64,000 bases of DNA from Rapana venosa (taxonomy: Eukaryota > Mollusca > Gastropoda > Neogastropoda > Muricidae): contig CM054154.1 in assembly GCA_028751875.1 (NCBI GenBank), positions 52,898,644 to 52,962,643 on the forward strand, given 5' to 3'. The position numbers and the translations under genes were made by a program. Numbering within the stretch: position 1 is the stretch's first letter; each line of letters begins with the position of its first letter. The notes beneath the pieces were generated by a model. That model did not search any database, had not been told where the DNA came from, and worked only from the letters and a program-made list of their open reading frames with translations. This document shows positions 46,443 through 61,277 of this stretch, one piece after another.

Positions 46443-47209
46443 CATCCATACTGGTTTCTTTATCAATTACCTTGTGTTGGATTCAAATCTGTTTTTTATG
46501 CCTTAAAGTTATAACTTACTAAGCAATCTACTAAACTTATACTAAGATCAAATATTCATAAATCTTCTGCGTTTAAAAAGAGGGAATTCATGTTTCCTTT
46601 TGCTGGATTCCTTCACAATATTAGGATTATTTTTCAAATGAGTGGCTGATCGGGCTGCGAAGATAAGGTGCTAGTAATATAAAGGTCTATATACTGCATG
46701 TCCCTCTATCATTGCAGAGGGTTATTTGTTTTAGAAAGAAAAAGTTCCTTAAACAAAGTCATAGGAAAGCAATCGGCAAATCAAGCAGCGGTCAACATTC
46801 AACTCAGAGTGGGAAGAGAGCGTAATTGAATTACATTGTCACTTAAGAGATTCATACAAATGCTGCAAAGAAAGACAATACTCAAGGTCATTATTTTTCA
46901 GGATTAGATTAAATGCATTCACAACAAAGTTCAGCAAGGATGGTAAATGCTTATGTGGTGAATATATTTCAAATAACCCATATCTACTTGAATGTGAGAA
47001 TTTTAACCTTATCGCCCTGCCTTTTTGAGAATACCATTGACGAATTTTGAACAATGTAAGCTACATTTGACCATTGCTAAAGGTTTATTGTTAGTCCTAT
47101 AGGGCATTATTGTAGTTGTAGTTGCTCTTCGAATTTCATTTTTTAAATGTTCTTGATCTGTTTTGTTAAGAATACTATTTGTGTATTTCTTGTTATTACT
47201 CGTTTTACA

Positions 47210-47246
<37 letters not shown>

Positions 47247-47286
47247 ACACACACACACACAACACACACACACACACACACACCAC
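47210..47286. repeat. (CA)n microsatellite
   Basis: CA array with a few CC interruptions in the 3' UTR of the forward LINE. Confidence 0.95.
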
Positions 47287-47444
47287 CATCACACACTTAT
47301 ATACACCCCATGCACCCACCTACTCAGAGTAGATATATCTATTTATCTATTCTATCTATTATCTATCTCTTTCATTCAGTCTCTTATTTTGGCCGTTCTG
47401 GGTATTCACTTAAAGTGGAAAGACGTTAAAATTGAAGACATACT

Positions 47445-49087
47445 TAGTTACCCATCCCTATGTTCAGCTCCACATTTTGCTTTTCTGTCAACTTTTTCAT
47501 TAAAGTAGATACCACAGTGCAAAGGTATCCAGCAAAAGGTAACACCAGTGCCTTGAATCATCAAAAAATGAATTAGATGGACTAATCTCAATTATGAGAT
47601 CTTGTCTCACTTTTGAACTGAAGTTTCTCAGAGCAAGTATAAGACCTGACCTGGAATCAAGAACACAGAAAAGCGTTTGAAAAATATGTCTTAAGGGAAA
47701 TCTAGAGAGTATGTAAAGCCATCAAATAGCGACAATTCAGCTGTTTAAAAATAGATATGTATTTTTCCTACATAAAATGGACTGTATATTTTCAAAGATG
47801 GTATGACAAACGCTTGCACTCGCCTCATTATTGTTCAAAGGGAACCATCTGTGTAGTAGATTTTTATATGATTTGGATATGTAGTTTGTATATGTTCTTT
47901 TACTGATGCGCTAAGAATATTTTCTTTACCCTTTTTTCGTTAATAAGGAATAATTTACTCAAAATCAGCTCTCTTAAGTTCCCATGGGGGACAAGGTGAG
48001 GACGGTGAATCTTTGATTTAGCTATTTTTGTTGGGAAATATATCTGCTTGTCAATAATTGAGAAGTATAGTTCTAGCTGTGGTAACAGAGGCGCATAGAA
48101 TGTGCTATTGTTTTGGAAAGTTGACATCAGATCTTATATCTAATTTCGTTGTCCACAATTGGTTTCTTGTGTTTGATAAACGTTAAGAGTTATTTCAGCC
48201 ACAGCCAGTTGTCGATATTTGTCTAATGGCAAAATTCTTATCTCCTTAAAGGTACCCATGAACGATGCATGAAAAGGTACCCCCAGAGCTAATCGAAAAG
48301 CCTTGCAGTCTAGCCTTGTCATTTTCTGTAATAAATATTTTGGAGCACTGAAAAATGCTTCCTGGCCATAAATGAGTCTGGAGGTACGCCAGATGTTTTA
48401 ACACAGCTACATCATGATCCCACACTTGTTTACTAAAAACTTTTCTGAAGGTTAAGACTTTTCCAAGCCTTAGTATTTAAATAGTCAATATGATAATTCC
48501 AACTTAGTGTAGACGTAAAGTATACTCCTGAAAACTTCACCAAAGGTTTATATTCACTTTCCCATCTATTTGGAAAACAGGTAGAACTGGTGGCTTAGTG
48601 CCATTATTGAAAAGTTTGAGATTAGTCTGTTCTGGAGACAACGAAAGACCATTCTCAAAAATGTAGTCATTAAGTTTGTTTAGCTCAAGCTGATACATAT
48701 TTTTTTTTATATAGTTTAGATGCCTCTTTGGTGTTTTCTTTTTCATGGTAACATTCATCCACATACAATTACAAATGTCATCAGCATACTGGACATGTAT
48801 GGCATTACTGGAGAGGCACTGAGGAAGATCATAAAGAAGAATATTGAAAGATTGTGGAGCAAATGACTGACCCCGTGCAATACCCATTGTAGGAAATCGT
48901 AAAGTTGATCAGGAATTTCCAACTTTGGCATGCATGCATCTTTCTGAGAGAAATGCTTTAATATAATGATACATATTACCAGATAAGCCAATAGTTTTTA
49001 GTTTATATTGTAATCGTTTATGCCAGACCTGATCATATGCTTTCTTTTTATCAAAAAAGGTGGCAAGCACATTTTGCGTACTAGAAA
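47445..49087 (-). pseudogene. I-like LINE, opposite-strand copy
   Basis: The reverse strand starts inside the RT with 'NVLATFFDKKKAYDQVWHKR', then 'GLSGNMYHYIKAFLSER', 'VQYADDICNCMWMNV' (YADD near 48780), and 'FENGLSLSPEQTNLKLF'. It continues with a linker 'KAFRLALGVPFHASF', the RNase H start 'IYYTDGSL' (about 47845), and 'VTFCWIPLHCGIYFNEKVD' (about 47520), typical of RNase H. It ends near 47445, tail-to-tail with the forward copy. The 5' truncation at about 49087 coincides with resumption of block A. Confidence 0.85.
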
Positions 49088-49305
49088 ATTGGTGTGTGCA
49101 CACCCATGACGTACTGGGAGGTTGGGGGCTTATTAAGTCACTTTAAAAATAATACAATTTGGTTGGTTTTTTTGGTGGATGTGTAGGGCATATGTTTATT
49201 GACAAAGTCATGAATTTTCAACACAGCAGCATGACCAGTTCCCAAGTTATAGGGGTCTGGGTGAAAATACACCCATGAGGTATGGGGAAGGTTAAATTAA
49301 GTCAG
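49088..49305. repeat. Block A, copy 1 (right part)
   Basis: Aligns with 57905-58120: 'ggggcttattaagtcacttt', 'acaaagtcatgaattttcaa/acaaagtcacaaaatttcag', 'cacagcagcat', 'gagttatag'-type text. It ends with 'acacccatgaggtatgggga', related in reverse complement to the 55-bp minisatellite core. Confidence 0.8.
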
Positions 49306-49327
49306 CATCCTTATACTTCCCTAGTAT

Positions 49328-49328
<1 letters not shown>

Positions 49329-49409
<81 letters not shown>
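49329..49409. repeat. (CT)n-(CA)n microsatellite
   Basis: CT array followed by a CA array; one of the few places where the pyrimidine strand is the + strand. Confidence 0.95.
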
Positions 49410-49411
<2 letters not shown>

Positions 49412-49517
49412 TGTGCAAAACTGATATTTTTTAAATGAAGTAGGCCTACATAGCAGAAGTAACCTTTTTCTTTTAAGATAAATAGGTTCTTTGTTGTTGT
49501 TTTTCTCTCTTAGTACT

Positions 49518-50516
49518 CTGTTCACTTCACTGTTCACTGGTCCCCTAACCCGCCAGGGTCGTAGGGGCGCTGCATGGTGGACGAACGGTGGACCAGCTGG
49601 CTCCACTTAGCACGGTCGTAGGCGAGTGCCTGGGTGACACTGAAGTCCTCCCCTGTCCAATCACGGATGTCGTCGGCCCACTTTCTCCTCTGTCTGCCCC
49701 GTCTTCTCTTCCCCTGGACTGTTCCTTGCAGGATGGTCTTTGCAAGTCTTTCTGAGCGTGTTACGTGCCCATACCATCTGAGTTTCCTCTTTTTCGCCGT
49801 GGTCAGTAGGTCTTCATAGTCCCGCACCTGTTGAGTGATCATTCTGCGGACTTCAATGTTGGTGACATGGTCCTTGTATGAGATGCCAAGGAGCCCTCTG
49901 AGGCATCTCATTTCTACTGCCTGGATCCTCCTTTGTAGGTCTGCGTTCAGTGTCCATGCCTCACATGCGTAAAGCATGATTGAGGTGCTAGCGCGTTTAG
50001 TACTTTACCTTGGTTCCGAGAGGGATGTTTCTGTCTCTCCATATGGTCTTCAGTCTTGCCTGTGCTGCTGCTGTTTGTGCCGCCTTGCTGGGATTTCGGT
50101 CTTCGACCCCTCCTCACTTTATGATGACTCCAAGGTACTTAAAATGGTCAACGGTCTCCAGTTCTTTTCCGCTGAGAGTGATCTTGGTGGTGATTGGCTG
50201 GGCACTGTTTGACATGAGCTTGGTTTTCTCGGCGCTGATTTCCATGCCGTATCGTTTAGGATATTTCGTCCAGTTGCTTCACTAGGTTTTGGGCCCGTTC
50301 CTCTTCATTTCCTGCCAGACCGTCAATGTCATCGGCAAACCCGAGGTTGGTGATTGTTCGCCCTCCAATGCTGACTGTGCCTGTGTGGTCTTCCAAGGCG
50401 TCAGTCATGATGAGTTCGAGGAAAATGTTAATTAGTGTCGGCGACAGCAGACATCCCTGTCGGACCCCAACTGAGATACGGAACCATTCCCCTACCGTGC
50501 CCTGTACGAGTACTGC
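49518..50516 (-). pseudogene. RTE-like LINE, 3' half in sense orientation
   Basis: The reverse strand begins 'AVLVQGTVGEWFRISVGVRQ', continues 'GCLLSPTLINIFLELIM', 'NLGFADDIDGLAGNEEE' (FADD at about 50329-50340), a frameshifted thumb, then 'LYACEAWTLNADLQRR', 'LRWYGHVTRSERLAKTILQ' and 'GRQRRKWADDIRDWTGED', ending in 'YDPGGLGDQ' and a tail of 'gtgaacagtgaagtgaac'. It is the downstream part of an element whose upstream part lies next to it in inverted orientation. Related to 25936-27193 and 37373-39166. Confidence 0.9.
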
Positions 50517-52240
50517 ATATCAAAAGCATATCAATGGCGTAGGCATGTTTGTCAACAAGAACATCAAGAACTCGGTAATAGGATACTACCCAGTAAACAG
50601 CCGGCTTATGGCCATCCGCCTCAGGGCAGCCCCATTCAACATCACAGTGATTCAAGCCTACGCACCAACAACGGATCACGATGATGAAGTCGTAGAGGAA
50701 TTCTACAACCAACTACAGGGCATCATCGATAAGATGAACAAGAAAGACATCTTGATCATCCAGGAGACTGGAACGCCAAGGTGGGCGGAGACGCACTGAA
50801 AGACTGGAGCAAATTCTGCGGTCCCTCCTGTAATGCGATCACCAATGAGCGAGGACTCCGACTACTGGAATTTGCCAGTACAACGACACGGTGCTCGCCA
50901 ATCCCCTTTGGAGAACACAAGGGCATCCCGACGCTGACATGGCATGCACCCAATGGGATCCATCAAAACCCAGATTGACTACATCCTGGTGCAGAACCGG
51001 TTTCGATCGGGCATCAACAGAGCCAAGACGAGGACATTCCCAGGTGCAGACATGGCAGCGATCATGACCTCGTGCTCCTGAACTTTAGAGCCCCGATTGA
51101 AGAAGACCAATAAGACAAAGAACACCAGACTCAAGTTCAACCTGGACAAACTGAAGGACCCACCATCGCCGAGTCCTTCCAAGCAACAATTGGGGGGAAA
51201 TTCGCACCACTGCTGGCACTTGAAGAAGATGCCGAAACGATGACCACCAGTTTTAACACAGTGATGACGAGACAGCAAGCCCTACTTCTTGGCAAACATC
51301 GCCGAAAAACACAACCATGGGTCACAGATGAAATCTTGAATATGTGTTTACAAAAGACGAAACCTGAAGAAGAGCAAGAACACTACAGGAGCAGTTGAGT
51401 ACAGAGAAAGTAAACAAGAAGATCAGGAGAGACATGAGGAAAAACCAAGGAGGAATGGATAGAGAAACAATGTACAGAAATCGAAGAGAGCCTGACAAAG
51501 AATAATAAACAGAAGAGCATACCAGATTGTGAAAGAGCTCACCAAAAAGAAACAGGCAAGAGTCAGTAACATCCAGGACAAAGAAGGGAATTGCCTAACA
51601 AAAGAAGGAAACCGTTGGCAAATGGACGGAATACTGTTCCGAACTCTACAATCGTCAACGCTAGGCGACCCCAGCGTACTTGAAAGCCAAGCCTCATCGA
51701 ATAAAGACAACTTCCCAATTCTACGCGAGAAGTGAAGTACAATTAATCGCTGAAAAAAGGGAAAAATCACGGGAATCGACAACACCCCGCAAGCTGACCA
51801 AAGGGGGGAGAAGCAGTGACAGACATTCTTAAAAGTTTTGCAACAAGTTTTGGCAGACCGGGGTGGCCCACCATGGCCCCAAATCACTCAATCACTCCCC
51901 CCAAGAAAGGAAATCCCCAGCATGCCAAAACTACAGGAAATCAGCCTCATAAGTCATGCCAGTAAAGTCATGGAAAGTATCCTGAACGGCTAAAACCCAC
52001 AGGCGAAGAATCATCGCCGAGAGCGGGCCCGGGTTTCCGCCCAAATAAACACCACAAAAGTATTAACCTGGGGGTTCTGTGTGAAAATACAGCCGCATCA
52101 AAAAAGACATTTTCCACGTCTTCATTGTTTTAAAAGGCCTTCGATAGAGTATGGCATGACGCCTGGGGCCCCATGAACAAATTCAACAGGGCCAAAGCTG
52201 ATCCACACCTCAAGGGAAATCTACCCAAAGGGCCCCCGTC
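50517..52240 (+). pseudogene. RTE-like LINE, 5' half, inverted
   Basis: The forward strand begins mid-endonuclease with 'HINGVGMFVNKNIKNSV', then 'SRLMAIRLRAAPFNITVIQ', 'CNAITNERGLRLLEFAS' and 'IKTQIDYILVQNRF'. A linker follows ('RLKFNLDKLKDP', 'KKKQARVSNIQDKEGNCLT'), then the RT start 'LISHASKVMESILN' and 'KAFDRVWHDAW', ending at 'SVL' near 52243. That end point is the same element position at which the sense-orientation half starts ('AVLVQG'). Frameshifts throughout; homopolymer distortion rises after 51750. Confidence 0.88.
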
Positions 52241-52246
52241 AGTACT

Positions 52247-53025
52247 TTGACTCTGCTCCCTTTTAAATTGTTATGTTGCTAACCACACAGTATTCTATTT
52301 ACCAGCTACTTCTAAAGATTATCCCATGACACGATCCCTGGTGCAAGTGCTTTCCCAATGGGACTAACAGCTTTTAAGAAAAGATTTCTAAAAATTTTGT
52401 GTGTGTGGTGTGTGTGTGTGTTGTTGGGGTGTGTGTGTGTGTTGTGTGTGTGGTGTGTGTGTGTGTGTGTGTGTGTGTGGTGTGAGATTTTAATTCAGAT
52501 TCGATTTAGATTCAGAAATTTTATTGCCATTTAAATCATGAACCCTTTTGACACAACAAAAAATCAACAAATTATCTATTTTGGGAAAAATGATGTACAC
52601 TAAAAAACAGTTTATTCTACTTCTCTTTCTCTCTTTTTTCAAAAAACTCAACACTATCTGATGATTCTGCTTGATATAATCAACTGGAATTCACTTAAAA
52701 TTAAATTTCAAAATTTTTTTCGTTCTTTGTCTCTCGTTTTGATTTTTAATAACAAAAATTTTTTGATTCTCATATAAAAGCATTTACAAGTAAAGAAATT
52801 CATCTTCAATTTTTACAGTGTCTACATTTTTTGTCCTCTCGGAATTTTTGGTGCTCCCTTTCTCTATTCATTTAAAATTTTGACAGCTTGGGCGAAATTT
52901 ACAAAAAGTCTTTTTATGAGTTTTGTTTTCATGTTTACTAAGTTGTTCCTTTTGTATTTTTTGGGAGCAAAATCATAAAATTTTAGTTTTGCAAACTCTT
53001 TTTTTTGGTAAAAACCAAAAAGTTT
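52247..53025. other. AT-rich interval with (GT)n tract
   Basis: GT array at about 52395-52485; the rest is AT-rich with expanded T and A runs. No gene recognised. Confidence 0.5.
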
Positions 53026-53525
53026 NNNNNNNNNNNNNNNNNNNNNNNNNNNNNNNNNNNNNNNNNNNNNNNNNNNNNNNNNNNNNNNNNNNNNNNNNNN
53101 NNNNNNNNNNNNNNNNNNNNNNNNNNNNNNNNNNNNNNNNNNNNNNNNNNNNNNNNNNNNNNNNNNNNNNNNNNNNNNNNNNNNNNNNNNNNNNNNNNNN
53201 NNNNNNNNNNNNNNNNNNNNNNNNNNNNNNNNNNNNNNNNNNNNNNNNNNNNNNNNNNNNNNNNNNNNNNNNNNNNNNNNNNNNNNNNNNNNNNNNNNNN
53301 NNNNNNNNNNNNNNNNNNNNNNNNNNNNNNNNNNNNNNNNNNNNNNNNNNNNNNNNNNNNNNNNNNNNNNNNNNNNNNNNNNNNNNNNNNNNNNNNNNNN
53401 NNNNNNNNNNNNNNNNNNNNNNNNNNNNNNNNNNNNNNNNNNNNNNNNNNNNNNNNNNNNNNNNNNNNNNNNNNNNNNNNNNNNNNNNNNNNNNNNNNNN
53501 NNNNNNNNNNNNNNNNNNNNNNNNN
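53026..53525. other. Assembly gap of exactly 500 N
   Basis: Placeholder gap, same length as 2529-3028. Confidence 0.99.
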
Positions 53526-55369
53526 GTTCTGTTTATCTGGATGAAGGACTTGCCACGGATTTTTTTAAAACTCTGACGCTGTTTCCCTCTCCTCACTGTT
53601 TTATCTTATACTCCTTTTGAAGTTCTTCCCTTCAAGGAGGGGACTACCACTTTGTCTCCATGGAATTGTACATGGTTGAAATTTGGTTTAATCCGGAAAA
53701 ATTTAAAGATTTTGTTTTCTTCCAATGCTGGGCAAACCTTGTTTTATATGAGAAAAAAATGCGTCACCCCCCTTAAAAATAAAAGTCGGGCCCAGCGCAC
53801 TACTGCGCTTTCAAAAAAACGTTATTTTTTATGTCTTTCGGGGGGGGGAAAGGCAGCAGAATGACCAAAAAGGGCAAAAAAACAAGAAGGAGGGAAAAAA
53901 AAAAGAACAAGGCAGAAAAAAAAGACAGAAAAAAAAAAGAGGAAATTTCTACACAGTTTTCCAAATGGGGGGAAGTTTATACTGATACCCCCATCCCCAC
54001 GGGAGTTTAAATGCTTGATATATTGATTTGCATGATATGGGCTCCCAACACAAATATAGAACAAATCGGCATATTTTCATTGATTTTTTTTTCTTTTACG
54101 CCCTAAGGGTGACCCATTATCAAATTGTAATCATAGGTCGAAAGTTTAAAAGATATGCACACACCATATTACATTCTGTTTAAAATTTTTTGATAAAACA
54201 AAATTTGATGACGTTATTTTTTTTAAAAAAAAGGGTCTTCAACTTAGATCGCCTATTTTTTGGGATTTTTAAAATTTGGTATTTTCCTACCCAATATCAA
54301 AAAATAATTACTTTTCCCAATTAGTTCCTTTTTGGGCACTTTTTTTGCAAAGATTGCTAGCTATTGTTTTTACAAGTTACATAGGTGTTCTAAGTTTTCT
54401 TTCATTTGTGGTACAAAACCTTACTTTTAAAAAACAAGAATGGTGCAGAGAATTGTAAGAATCTGCAAAAAAATAATGGGAAAAGAACAAAGAGATCTCG
54501 TCGTTTCAATCAGCGGCTTTTACGAAAACCCACAGCCATTTTGGCTGACCTTTCCCATGCTTTTTTTTCCTGAATTTCAGTTTTTCCTTAAGAACAATTT
54601 TCATTCCCCATCAGCAAAACTAACGAAAAGAATTTTTTTGTCCCAAAAAGCTTTCGAATTCAAATTTCACAATGTTTTGACTCCCTTTTTTACATTTTCT
54701 GAATTACTTCCTGATTGTTATTGTTATGAGTGGGTCAATACATAATTGTGTGTGGGGGTGCGTGCGTGGGTTTATGAAATAAGTTTTCTTCAGCAAATGG
54801 CTTAAAACATTGAATTCATATATTGGGGTGGGTGTGGTTGCGTATTGGTCGAGATAATAAGTTTTTATGTCTTCTAGTCAAAGGGGTTTTAAAATTTTGT
54901 TCACAATTGATGTATGGTGTTTCCAGCGCGCGTGTGGTTTGTGTGTGTTCGTGAATTTTATTGAATAATTTTGGGAAATTTTAACCAATATGAAAATGCT
55001 TTTTTGTCTTTTATCTGATTTTTTGATGCGTATCAAGTGCCTGTAGTTTGTAAATTTCCCCTTTAAAGGGGGGATAAAGGTTTTTGACTTTGACTTGACT
55101 TGACAGTGCCCTATGTAAATTACATCTTCTGCCAATAATTTTTCCACGGCTGATTATCAATTAAAAATTAAATTTTTCTTTTCTTTTTATAATTTAATAA
55201 TAAGTTGTAGTGAAGTATATCACCAAAGATTTTCCTAAGCATATCACTGTCTATGATTGTCTAAAGTTTTTTTGTCAAATCTCCGGCATCATCCATCATA
55301 GACTGGTAAAAGCCCCCACTACCCCCCTTTTAATGCAAACTCCCCAAATGTTTACCATGCAGGCCTTGA
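53526..55369. other. Unassigned interval with inflated homopolymers
   Basis: No recognised gene or repeat. Frames of up to 101 codons (such as 54440-54745) lack family features, and the many 4-8 base runs make frames unreliable. Confidence 0.45.
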
Positions 55370-56350
55370 CGTTGTGGCCTCCCCCCAACCCCATCCATTA
55401 AACATTTTTGGCGATTTTGTATTGAGTTGCATAAATATGGACCTGTATGTACGGTGTAAACAGAAGTGGGAAAAGATGGCAAAAACAAGAAATGGTCGCC
55501 CACCTTCAAGTCCTTCCCTTCCAGGAAAAAAAAATAGAGAGAGGCAAAGGAGAGAAAGGGAAACCACGCACCACAACAAAAACCCCCACCCACACAAAAA
55601 AACACCACACACACCAAAACACACACACCCACCCCACACACACACACACACCCCACATAACCCCAAAATACACACACACGCTACACACACATGCTACATC
55701 AACTACAACAGGCCCCGACAGAGACTTTGACGATAACCCGAAGAACCATTTTTTTGCTTTTTTTCCCTTCTTCTTTTTTCACACCTGCCCCCACACAAAA
55801 TACATACATATATATTATTAAATATATAATATTATAATATATAATATTTAAATTTTAAAAATTTTTAAAAATTTTATTATATATATTATTTACCTTTTTT
55901 TTCCCCATTTTTGAGCAGTTGGGGAAATTTTTTAAAAATCCAAAATTAGCCTTTGCCATTGTTAAATGTCTATTGCACAGCCCATTAGAGTATTTGTTGT
56001 TTATTTTATAGTTGTTTCATGTTAAAATTTGTTGAATTTAAATGTTACTCATGTTTAAGATCCACCCACCCCTTAATTGCATGAAAATACCAATACACAT
56101 GTTACCTAATCAGTCTTTCTCTTGTACATTCCCCTCTCTGTTTTAACTTCCACTACATTTTCCACATCCCTTGTCTAATATCACTAAAGTGAACAGACGT
56201 TTAAATTGAAGACAACACAACATACATATAGATATACATACATACATACATACATACATACATACATACATACATACATAATACATACAATACATACATA
56301 CATACAGATGACAGATAGACCAAGAAGTAATGTATTATTTTTGCATATAT

Positions 56351-56382
<32 letters not shown>

Positions 56383-56384
56383 AT

Positions 56385-56416
<32 letters not shown>

Positions 56417-56569
56417 ATATATATATATATATATAAGGAATGTAAAACAAGAAACATACTAAGACTAGGTGTTCCCCATATTTGCTTTACATTCTCAGGA
56501 AATGGGGAGGGGGAATATCATAATGAAGTGATGGACTGATGTCAGTCTCCCCACATATCTTTTTGTTCA

Positions 56570-56634
<65 letters not shown>

Positions 56635-56821
56635 GTGTGCGCGCGCGCGCGAGCAGTGTGGTGTGAGAAATACTCAGTACAACCATGAGTGGGTAGGTGA
56701 GTGTGATAAGTCGTAAGTCAAACAGACTGAAAATACAGAGACATTTTTAGTCCAGCTCTCTGTTCCTTCACTCCCCTCCCCCCACTCCACCCACCCCCCC
56801 TAACACATACACATTCACGCA

Positions 56822-56857
<36 letters not shown>

Positions 56858-56879
56858 ACACACACACACACACACACAC

Positions 56880-56926
<47 letters not shown>

Positions 56927-57160
56927 ATTCAATTTAGTTCTATGTGGCTGTTTCTTTTGTTTATTATAGATTTTTGTTTATTATAGATGTATGTGGCTGA
57001 TTGTTTCTTTATAGATTTTGTTTATTAGAGATCTATGTGGCTGATTGTTTCCTTTGTTTGTTTCTTTCTCTCTTTTCTTTCTTTTTTGTTTCTATTTCTT
57101 CCTTGCTTTTTTGCTTGTTTGTGTGTGTGTTTTATTGTGGTTATTTATTTATTTATTTTT

Positions 57161-57204
<44 letters not shown>

Positions 57205-57319
57205 CAGATGTTTTCATGAAGCTAACAAGCAAAGATGTTATGTGTTCAATGTACATCTGAAGTAAGAGTTTTACTTTGATACAGAGGGTGCCGGATGTGA
57301 GACACCTCAGGCACATGCC

Positions 57320-57372
<53 letters not shown>

Positions 57373-57904
57373 TTTTCTGTGTGTGCTGTTTTTTGTTGTT
57401 GTTTTTTTACCTCTCAGAAGCTTATTCATATTCAGTACACTGTCATCTATACAAAGTCAAAAAGTAGTAAACATCTGTATCATTGTCTACCCCTCTCCTC
57501 CTGCCACGTCTCAACCCCCCCCCCCCCCCCCCCCACCCCCACCCTATACACACAGACAATGATACCATGCCTTGCATATAGACAGAATATGCTCCAAAAA
57601 TATATATCTGTCTCTGCCTGTCTGTCTATATCTCTCTAAAAATATACACACACATGCATGCACACACACACACATATGGACATACACTCACGCATGCACA
57701 AAGACATGCACACACACATTCACACACATGCACAGTGTGCGCAAAAACATACCAGGATCAACTCATGGGCCACCACAGCTTAGCAGGGAGCAGAAATTCT
57801 CAGTACAAGGACGGGTGTCCTAGCAACCAGGATGTAGGGAGCCTCACAGGACATTGACGTCATTCTAATGTCATGATGGCTTTGGCCTCTTTGAAAGTCT
57901 GGGT
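55370..57904. repeat. Block A, copy 2
   Basis: Counterpart of 40900-43285 but with intact continuation at its right edge ('gaaagtctgggtgtatacac'). It contains an extra segment at about 55905-56212 resembling the 3' UTR of the I-like LINE (46997-47440). Microsatellites inside: CA (55560-55690), AT (55800-55870), CATA and TA (56220-56436), GT then GC (56570-56652), CA (56825-56926), T/G (57157-57201), GA (57320-57370), C (57508-57532), CA (57640-57730). Confidence 0.85.
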
Positions 57905-58125
57905 GTATACACACCCATGGCATACAGGGAGGTTTGGGGCTTATTAAGTCACTTTTTTAAGAACACAAACAAACAATTTTTTGTGAATGGGTAGGACATA
58001 TATATGTTTATATACAAAGTCACAAAATTTCAGCACAGCAGCATTAACAGCTCCCGAGTTATAGAGCAAAATATAGAAAATACACGCACGGTGTATGGGG
58101 AAGATCAAGGCTCATTTTATGTATT
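57905..58125. repeat. Block A continuation with minisatellite-like core
   Basis: Aligns with 49088-49305. Contains 'acacccatggcatacaggga' and 'acacgcacggtgtatgggga', each related to the reverse complement of the 'ccatacctcctgggtgt' core of the 55-bp minisatellite. Confidence 0.75.
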
Positions 58126-58155
58126 AAAATGTCTATTTTTCTTGAGCAAGAAATA

Positions 58156-60592
<2,437 letters not shown>

Positions 60593-61224
60593 GAGACAGA
60601 GAGACAGAGAGTGTGTGTGTGTGTATTTCAGAGATAATATCCAATATATAATTCTCAAAACAGTATGTGATCCCATCAACACTCATTTTAGATTATACTC
60701 GTTTCAAATTATATGTCATGATAATGAAATAAATTTAATACCCATACATTCACACAATAAAAATAAGAAACAAAACAAAGAAGAAATCTAAACCTATACA
60801 GTCATTGAGGGAGAGAATATGAGTGAGTGAGTGAGTGAGTGTGTGTGTGTGTGTGTGTGTTGTTGTGTGTGAGTGTGTGTGTGTGTGTTGTGGGGGGGGG
60901 GGGGGGGGGGGGGGTGTTTCAGGGATAATACTAAATATGTAATACTCACATAGCACACAATCAACATAAACACTTTTTAATTATACTCATACAAATTGAA
61001 TGTCATGATAATAAAATAAGTGCAATACCCATACACTCACATAATAAAGAGGGGGTAAAAGCCAATAAAGTCATAAAAAGAACATCTACACATTGTAAGT
61101 AATAGAAACAAATTCTTTTTTTCCAGGATAATGAATAAGTACTCATGTGCTTTTTTACATCCAGAGGGAGAGAGAGGAGAGAGAGAGAGAGGGGAGAGAG
61201 AGAGGGGAGAGAGAGAGAGATGAG

Positions 61225-61272
<48 letters not shown>

Positions 61273-61277
61273 ATGAC

